Shown in pieces: positions 57,701 to 64,000 of a stretch of DNA of 64,000 nt. The stretch comes from Catonia carolina (lineage: Eukaryota; Arthropoda; Insecta; Hemiptera; Achilidae): contig JAQMRL010000014.1 of the NCBI GenBank assembly GCA_035578175.1, positions 12,836,274 through 12,900,273 on the forward strand, read 5' to 3'. The notes beneath the pieces are model-generated. The model was not told the DNA's origin, searched no databases, and worked only from the letters and a program-made list of their open reading frames with translations. The translations under genes were made by a program, and so were the position numbers. Positions within the stretch are counted from its first letter, which is position 1, and each line of letters opens with the position of its first letter.

Positions 57701-57870
57701 ATCCGAGGAAGAAGAGGCGTAGGAAGAAGACGCATCTCCTGGCTGAGGAATCTTAGAGAATGGTTCAACTGTAGTTCATTGCAACTATTCAGAGCAGCAG
57801 CCAGCAAAGTGACCATAGCCATTATGATATCCAACCTCCGATAGGAGATGGAACTTTAAGAAGAAGACAC
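54720..57870 (+). mobile_element. RTE/BovB-like LINE, nearly full length
   Basis: The element starts around 54720-54740, where AAGGATACGGAAGGGAACGG-type RTE leader sequence precedes the ORF. It ends just after the coding region in a short tail of TTTAAGAAGAAGAC, the short AAG-rich 3' end usual for RTE elements. A TGR repeat begins within a few bases downstream. It sits in the OR-B intron between exons 3 and 4, in the same orientation as the gene. Confidence 0.8.
54854..57844 (+). pseudogene. LINE ORF: AP endonuclease plus reverse transcriptase, one stop
   Basis: An open frame of 996 codons broken only by TAG at 56837-56839 (codon 662). Residues ~50-295 are an APE-type endonuclease: WNV (N56), QIYAPT (Y155), GDFNAKIG (D191/N193), NQIDYI (D262) and SDHN (D288/H289). 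The metal-binding Glu expected in ISEVRW is Asp here (ISDVQW, D85). The reverse transcriptase follows: GKAVGPDEIP, motif A CFIDFEKAFDRV, motif B RGVRQGCVLSPLLFN and catalytic FADD near codons 744-747. After it come the YGMEAWTLKK and CYRRILKIQWV blocks, typical of RTE/BovB C-termini. Such proteins drive target-primed retrotransposition. The stop lies directly after motif A, so the copy is inactive unless read through. Confidence 0.9.
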
Positions 57871-58835
57871 TTGTTACTATCTCTTGCCTACATGAATATA
57901 AAGGAAAAAAGTGTTGTTTTCATGTCGATTTTTCGAAATCGAGTTTTCACCGGATCTACACGTAAACAGAACCCCTGAACCCAATAAACATGTTTTTAGC
58001 GATTGGTCTGTGTGTGTGTCTATGTGTCTGTGTGTGTGTGTATACAAAAAATCTCAAGAACGGAACATCGTACGAACTTGAAACTTGAAACTTAAGTTCC
58101 ATACCACTACCGGATCCGACACGAACATTTTCATCAAAATCGGTCAACACGAAGAAGTAGTTTATTCCCGTAATTTTTCTTTTTTGCGATTTTCTCAAAA
58201 ACTGGTCCTACGATGTTTTTAAAAATCGTCTGGTTTACTAAATTTTTATTCTCTACAAGATAGGGTAGGCGCCATGTTTGCTAAAATTCTCGGTGAGGGT
58301 GATTTCATGTAAAAAACTATGGTTTTAAGATTGTGACTTTAATATGCATTTTAGCGCAGAAATTTATATAGGTAATAAAAGTTGTAGAGAATTTAACGGT
58401 CTAGAACTTTTATTTAAAACATTTTTTTGTATAACGCTTAGTTTAGCGGTAATTAGCGATTTTCTGTTTTTTTCTCACGAAAACGTGTGCAAAATTGATT
58501 TTTTTAAGATTTCGGCCTTAGTACGCATTTTATGACAAAAGTGTATATAAGTCAAATTTATAGAAAATTAAAAGATCTAGAACTTTTATTTAGAGCATTT
58601 TTCTCTACAGAGCCTAGTTTAGCGTGAAAGAGTGATTTTCTGTATTTTTAAGCCAAACTGAGGTTGATTTTCATTTTGCGTCTTTCGCATAATTATGATT
58701 AAAATTAGGTTATGTCTATTGAGGTTAGATTTTTGTTTATTTCTAATGTTTTATTACTAATCTTAGGTTTATTGTTAATTATTTGCTCTGGCAAGAGAAA
58801 GTTGTGTGAGTGTTTCACACCAGATTTTTTTTATT
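57868..58835 (+). mobile_element. TGR repeat, complete copy
   Basis: The most complete + copy, with both terminal motifs (ACTATCTCTTGCCTACATGA start, GGCAAGAGAAAGTTGTGTGA end), a short interrupted TG tract at 58006-58042 and every internal block. It starts at the end of the RTE LINE tail. Confidence 0.78.
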
Positions 58836-59288
58836 ATGTACTGCTTGAGTCTCAGCTCCGTGTAGTTGTAAGGAATTCAGTACGTTGTTATAGTAATGGG
58901 AGAATGAATGAGTGTATGAATGAATTAGTAGTATTTCACAGCTGCTGCATTTGTAGTGGTAGCGTGTACTAACTAGACTAAAAACATATGCTTATCATCC
59001 GGCGCATTAATTTTAAGAAATACCTACTAGGTTATTAACTTGGTCGGATTCATAATATTTAACTTACCATTTTACACTAAAACATGTAAATATATAATTG
59101 TAATAAATACAAACAAATATGTTAAATAGGGAAAGTTTGAAAACGAATGTTTTATATCAGAGTAATACAACAATCGTTCTTCCAGCATGCGTCACTCATT
59201 CATTATACCTCACCCGTACCCTTCGACCCGCAACTACACGGAGCTGGGACTCAAGCAGTAATAAGTAATGTAGTTTTGTTATTTTTAA
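58836..59288. other. Unassigned part of OR-B intron 3
   Basis: Nothing recognised between the TGR copy and the SINE. Confidence 0.4.
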
Positions 59289-59603
59289 TCCCTAATGTGT
59301 GTACGTTGCAATCTGTTCAATTCAGAACAATAAGCAACCCCATGACCCAATGAGATGAGGATGGTGTGTATGACTTGTTAATGAGGTGTAGTCTTGTACA
59401 GACTCAGGCCGACCATTCCTGAGAGAGTATGGTTAATTGAACCCTAACCATCAAAGTACGCCGGTAACCACTGTCTAGCACTCAAATCTGTATAAAAGTA
59501 ACTACCTTTACTAGGATTTGAACCCGCAACCTTCGTCTCCGAAAATCAGCTGTTAAACAGCTGATTTTGGTGACGATTTTACCTCTAGACTAACCCGGTG
59601 GGT
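59289..59603 (-). mobile_element. SINE-1 copy
   Basis: A complete inverse copy from CCTAATGTGTGTACGTTGCA to ACTAACCCGGTGGG. The tRNA-like head is at the right end. It lies in OR-B intron 3, opposite to the gene. Confidence 0.8.
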
Positions 59604-59779
59604 AGTATTGTTATTAACTGTTTTTTCTTTTTCTTTTTTTATCAGTGCTGTTATTGTTTTATTGTTTTATTGTAGTTTATTTTGTGTTATGAATTTTTTG
59701 TAATTAGAGTAATCCTTCTCCAAGCACGGGCTTGGCTCTTTTGGAGGAGTAATAAAGGAAATAAAAAATAAATATTTTT

Positions 59780-60572
59780 GGAAATTGGTGTGTGTGTGAA
59801 CAAATTATCTCTAGAACGGAACATCGTACATAGTTGAAACTTGAAACTTAAGTTAGACACCACTAGAGGACTCGTCAAGAACATCTTTATTAAAATCGGT
59901 CAACTGGAAGTAGTAGTTTATTCGTTTCATATTTCACTTTTTTGCGATTTCTTAAAAAGTGGCTCCTTTGATTTTTTTTAAAAATCGTCTCGTTTACTAT
60001 GTTTTTTATACTCTACTAGATACGGTAGGCGCTATGTCTGCTGAAATTCTTGAGGAGGCTTTGATCTAGTAGAAAAAATGGTTTTTTTTAAGATTACGGC
60101 TTTAATATGCATTTTAACCCAAAAATGTATATAATAAAAGGTGTAGAGAATTTAAAAACCTACAACGTTTATTTCAAATAATTTCTTCTATAACGCTTAG
60201 TTTAGCGGTAATTAGCGATTTTCTGTTTTTTTTTCTCACTAAAACGTGTAATAATTCGAGTTTATAAAGATTTCAGCCTTAGTATGCATTTTACGACAAA
60301 AGCGTAGATATAATAAAATTTATAAGAAATTAAAAGATAACTTTTATTTAGAGAATTTTTCTCTACAGAGCCTAGTTTAGCGTGAATGAGTGATTTTTCC
60401 GTATTTTTTACCCAAACTGAGGTTGATTTTCATTTTGCGTTTTTTAATCATGATTAAAATAAGATTATGTTTTTTGAGGTTAGTTTTTTTTTTATTTCTA
60501 ATGTTAGGTTATATTGTTCATTATTTTCATTGGCAAGAAAAAGTCGTGTGAGTGTTTCACATCAGATTCTTT
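59780..60572 (+). mobile_element. TGR repeat, 5'-truncated
   Basis: It starts at a short TG tract (59788-59800) with no 5' terminus and runs through to GGCAAGAAAAAGTCGTGTGA and TTTCACATCAGATT. It ends about 105 bases before OR-B exon 4. Confidence 0.7.
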
Positions 60573-60676
60573 CATATGTACTAACCTTATCTTGTTTTTT
60601 AAACAGATTGTAATTATGAATAAAAAAAGTGTTTTAAAAAATTTAAAACAAAATAAATTTCTGTGTTTGTTTGCAG

Positions 60677-60832
60677 CATTATTTGTTAAGAGAGGCATCG
60701 TACGAATGTTCGTGGGTGGATAAACCCTTATGGTTCAAGAAGTCACTTCTGATGATGATGACAAGAGCCAACAGAAATATGGAAATCAAACCTTATGGGC
60801 TTTACGTCATTAACTACATCAATTTCACCAAT
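60677..60832 (+). CDS. OR-B exon 4 (7tm_6 C-terminal signature)
   Basis: A 52-codon, phase 0-0 exon between TTTGTTTGCAG and GTAAGT. It contains REASYECSWVDKPLWFKKSL then LMMMTRANRN and ends YVINYINFTN. The WVDK-W-FKK-LLMM-TR block aligns residue for residue with OR-A exon 4. The usual KP turn is replaced by an RNMEIKP segment. Eight bases after the donor lies the 3' tail of a TGR repeat in inverse orientation. Confidence 0.85.
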
Positions 60833-60840
60833 GTAAGTGG

Positions 60841-60880
60841 AAAAATCTGGTGTGAAACTCACTCACATGACTAATTTTTG
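60841..60880 (-). mobile_element. TGR 3' tail next to the OR-B exon 4 donor
   Basis: AAAAATCTGGTGTGAAACTC then ACTCACATGAC, the inverse 3' terminus, starting eight bases after the exon's GT. Only ~40 bp is recognisable. Confidence 0.5.
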
Positions 60881-61252
60881 TTTTATCCGAAGCGGCAAGA
60901 AAAACTCATGTTCACTCCCTCACGATGGGGGAAGTAGTATTGGACTCAATTGAGGCGTCCTCGACCAGCCCCAAGGAGGCCGCAACCGCCTACCAACCAA
61001 AAACCCACCGCCTGGCCACTTGATCAGACATCAGCAAAGAGCCCTCCACCTCCCTCGGAACTGTTTATATAATACTAGAAGGGAAATGTGAGCGGGGCGT
61101 GGAAGGGAACCTGACTAACACTCACTCTCTCACTTTCATTCATCTCTTTCATCACCAGCTCAGCAAATTAGGGTGCCTACCTTACACTAGGTTGACTAGG
61201 TTGAACAATGAAAAGTATAATATTTACTTTATATATTTATTATTTATTTATA

Positions 61253-61964
61253 CCGGGTGATTCAAAACTGTACGGCAATCTCTTGGGATCTCAGTCTATA
61301 GCTAAAAATAAGAAACAAAGTTCATACAAACATATGCCTGAAAACGCTTAGTTAGTGAGTTACGGCTAGCGAAAAAAAATTTCACCTAGAACTCTGTACC
61401 CTCGGTAAAGTAAGGCCGTATAAAAATGTTAAAAATAGTTTCAAAGATACAAATACGATTGTTTCTTATGTTTTTCAATCTGAAAAATTGAATAACATTG
61501 GTTCCAGAGCTGTAAATGCAATACTTTCAGAGATATCTTACATAAAACACAAGAATTTATATATTAAATTTTCTACAAATTTATTTAAGAAAAAATACAC
61601 CTTTATTTACCATTTATGGAAGTAATCTTACGTTAAACACAAAAATGTGTTATTTCTTTGAACCAATTCTTGTGTTTTATGTAAGATATATCTGAAAGTG
61701 TTGCATTTACAGTTCTGAAACCAATTTTATTCAATTTTTCAGATTAAAAAACATAAGAAACAATTGTATTTGTATCTTTGTAACTACCTTTAACATTTTT
61801 ATATGGCCTTACTTTACCGAGGGTACAGTTCTCTAGGTGAAATTTTTCGCTAGCCGTAACTCGCTAACTAAGCGTTTTCAGGCATATGTTTATATAAACT
61901 TTGTTTCTTATTTTTAGCTATATAATGAGATCCCAAGAGATTGATGTATAGTTTTGAATCACCC
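61253..61964. mobile_element. Foldback TIR element in OR-B intron 4
   Basis: TA flanks both sides. The left terminus is CCGGGTGATTCAAAACTGTA and the right ends TATAGTTTTGAATCACCC. The arms are similar inward for about 300 bp (shared ACTTTACCGAGGGTAC and GAAACAAAGTT blocks in inverse order). No coding sequence. The terminus resembles the CAGGGTGATTTTTAAG end of the 25.7-kb element, which suggests a related transposase source. Confidence 0.75.
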
Positions 61965-62124
61965 TATATATTTACCTTTTTTTAACTTTTATTTATTTGA
62001 TTTACTTTATATTGTAAATAAATAAATAAATAACCTAATTGTAATCATGAGTGAATGATGCATGAGCAATGATGCTCTTAATTACTAATTGTTTTAAATG
62101 ACTGAAATATTGTTTTTTTTTCAG

Positions 62125-62184
62125 TTGATAAATGCAGCTTATTCGTATCACAACATATTAAGAACTATAAAAAAGTCTGATTAA
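62125..62184 (+). CDS. OR-B exon 5, terminal
   Basis: It follows TTTTTTTTTTCAG, encodes LINAAYSYHNILRTIKKSD and ends in TAA. Its length and the NAxYSY motif match OR-A exon 5. With exon 4 it forms a normal receptor C-terminus. Confidence 0.82.
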   Translation: MINAAYSYHNILRTIKKSD

Positions 62185-62511
62185 CTAGATATTCCTATTA
62201 CTGAAATAATTGTTTAAGAAGGAAATACTGAAAAAGATTTTATGAATAAGAAAATTTATTATAATTTATTTATAGAAATATTGTTCTCCTTGTAATTCCT
62301 TTAAAGTCGCATTAACTGCTTGGTTAGTAAAGACTATTCATGAAAAATTGAAGATAAATATTTGTGTCGGAATAAATGTGTTGAAATTTCACAATCTGCA
62401 CTTGCGAAAATAATTCGTAGACTTCACCTTAAGGTGTGGTTTCGTTTGTGCAATCGTCACATGTGATTACCGGATGCAGCCGCTACATGCGTCACTGCAA
62501 TTATATGAATC
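62185..62511. other. OR-B 3' flank
   Basis: Probable 3'UTR to the AATAAA at 62371-62376; beyond that, nothing recognised. Confidence 0.4.
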
Positions 62512-62690
62512 TAAGCTTTGTGCAGGTGGGGGATGAAGGGGACAGACGAAGTACCAGACTGCTGCTACGTCATAACACTCTACTAATCATCTCATTGCTA
62601 TTCGGTAGGCAGTAGGCTGTCTAGTGCGGTGACATACGTGGGTGATGTTTTCACTATTCGCTGTAGACGGTAGTATTTGTAAACCAGCGG
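62512..62690 (+). mobile_element. Truncated copy of the 301-bp MITE
   Basis: It starts TAAGCTTTGTGCAGGTGGGG, matches the first ~175 bp of the 24534 element (GACAGACGAAGTACCAGACT, GCTGTAGACGG) and then stops without the right inverted repeat. Both copies share the preceding TATGAATC, so the true terminus may lie a little further out. Confidence 0.6.
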
Positions 62691-62937
62691 TTCATGCAAG
62701 TATATATTTATTTAGCTATAAAGGCTGATAATTAAGTTTTACGACTCTTGGAAGAGATAAAAGTAATGATAGTTTTTATTACCAAATTTTGTTTGTATTT
62801 TGTCGACTGTTACATCAATTAATTTTCAAAACTACAAGCAAACGTTTTTATTTTTTAGTGCTTATTAATACATTGTAATAAGTATAGACAGCCTTGCACA
62901 TCTGTAAAAAAAAAACAAAAATTATTAATTTGGTCGT

Positions 62938-63080
62938 TTCTGTAGTGGTATCGGGCTAGTCTTCAACGTAGAAGTCCTGAATTCGATTCCCGGCTAGGTT
63001 CTGGAAGTTATTTTAAGTTAAAATCCACTGTTGCAGTTACACAACCCACCGAAGTCGCAAATAACAAAGCTGTTTATGCG
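62938..63080 (+). mobile_element. Possible fourth tRNA-headed SINE
   Basis: TCTGTAGTGGTATCGGGCTA (A-box-like) and, at normal tRNA spacing, GAATTCGATTCCCGGCTAGG (B-box-like), then non-tRNA sequence. Only one copy here, so the family assignment rests on the promoter boxes alone. Confidence 0.4.
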
Positions 63081-64000
63081 ACTTCAAAAGAATTAAGATT
63101 AAAAATTAAAAAATTCTTCTATGAGACGACGCGTCTCATTTGTGGTTTCTCATTTGTGGAAACTATTTGTGGTTTCTATATTTACTCTTTAAAAGGAATT
63201 GATGATGCAATTTTTGTTTCCAGATTCCGACTTTAATTTTTGACCTCCAGTTTTGGGCTACTTCAGGTCAAAACCGGAACTTCAAACCCAATCCAGGCCC
63301 ACTAAGTTTTTGTATAGATTACGAATCCGGAAAGCGTTTGTTGCTAACTCTTGTAGTTTCTATATCTTGGACAATTCGAAATGGCACAAGCAGCTTTGGT
63401 GTTTATCTACTACACTCTTCACCCATCGCCATGCAACGACGGTACAGTCACAAACGTATACAAACGCTACTGTAACGTGCGACTCACGCACAGTAACTAC
63501 GCTTTGTTTTCACTGTTGTTATTAATAATCCATCAGACATAATGATGTGACTGATATGCTTTTCACGGTTGATGAGCTCTACTGTTCCACACGTTTAGAC
63601 CAATCAGAACGTTTGCCAGCGTTTTCAGATTGTACTGGACAAGCATTACGCGCGCTGCGTATAAGAGCCGCAATAGTTCAATCTCGTCGTGCATCTCGTA
63701 CTGAACACATCGTTTATAGACTGCATTTAACATGCAATATTTTATAATATAATCAGCTGATTGTATTTTTATAGGTTATATTTGTTATTGAAAGAGCAAA
63801 AAAATAGCGGACAAAATATTTAACTGAGCTACAACAGCAAGTGTTGGCAAGTCATTGGCTAGCTATAAAGTTGGTAGGGGGGCAATGCACACGTTCAGAG
63901 CTCATTAGCCTTGAAAAATAGTATAATTTGTTTCTATATATAATTTTCTGTTCATTATACATTCAGACCAATTTGTTTATTAGTTGTTTAGTTCTTTGTT
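63081..64000. other. Unassigned end of window
   Basis: Apart from the short repeat at 63465-63546, I see no gene or known element here. Confidence 0.35.
63465..63546 (-). repeat. Short repeat, copy of 14101-14188
   Basis: Inverse copy of about 80 bp. The region around it (63250-63750) has no other recognised feature. Confidence 0.45.

Larger units (their letters stand above)
44948..62184 (+). pseudogene. Odorant receptor OR-B: decayed exon 1, intact exons 3-5
   Basis: Seen: exon 1 (44948-45701) aligns to OR-A exon 1 but carries TAA at 45065-45067, a frameshift near 45180 and TAA at 45445-45447. Exons 3 (51491-51595), 4 (60677-60832) and 5 (62125-62184) are open, with correct splice sites and phases. 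I find no exon 2 between 45702 and 51490, which is mostly transposons. Inferred: a tandem duplicate of OR-A whose 5' half is dead. Another possibility is that exons 3-5 belong to a third receptor whose 5' part was deleted, or still splice to an unrecognised upstream exon. A candidate AATAAA is at 62371-62376. Confidence 0.75.

Noticed and set aside
55262..57834. Minus-strand ORFs opposite the LINE
   Set aside because: Antisense shadows of the LINE reading frame with hydrophobic, low-complexity translations.

Overview
This window is AT-rich, repeat-saturated eukaryotic DNA that reads as an insect nuclear genome. A hemipteran is my best guess, but nothing here proves the order. The evidence is spliced exons of the insect odorant-receptor (7tm_6) type, mariner elements of two subfamilies, an RTE/BovB-like LINE, tRNA-headed SINEs, and many copies of a short element carrying a (TG)n tract. 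I see no bacterial operon, viral gene, rRNA or stand-alone tRNA gene.

The host genes I can support are two tandem odorant receptors on the + strand. OR-A (27808-37133) has five exons whose splice phases all agree and encodes about 413 residues. It is complete except for one in-frame TAA at codon 103. OR-B (44948-62184) has a decayed first exon with two stops and a frameshift, and no recognisable exon 2. Its exons 3-5 are intact and match OR-A in phase and almost exactly in length. A small minus-strand gene may lie at 10886-12645, but its exon phases do not yet join.

Layout: 1-2 kb has a repeat copy and a rearranged mariner. 2-13 kb is mostly unclassified AT-rich DNA with one SINE and the possible small gene. 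14-17 kb has a full-length mariner and a SINE. 17.1-17.8 kb is a 50-bp minisatellite. 18.5-19.7 kb holds LINE scraps. 20.5-27.7 kb is a dense nest of the TG-bearing repeat, a MITE, and a long-TIR Tc1/mariner derivative with a SINE inside it. 27.8-37.1 kb is OR-A, with introns packed with foldbacks, mariners and repeats. 37-44 kb is SINEs, LINE scraps and TG-repeat copies. 45-62 kb is OR-B, whose introns hold an IS630/Tc1-like transposase, a nearly intact RTE LINE, an 8-bp-TSD hAT MITE and several TIR elements. 62-64 kb is mostly unclassified.

The dominant repeat has at least 16 copies or fragments. It carries short inverted motifs near both ends (ACTTTCTCTTGCC / GGCAAGAGAAAGT), an internal TG microsatellite and a small hairpin before a terminal T-run. 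This is the anatomy of Helentron-associated (HINE/DINE-like) elements. I call it TGR below. Its ends lie within about 8-20 bases of three different OR splice sites. The other notable structure is two mariners in which both ends are the 3' end of the transposase gene.
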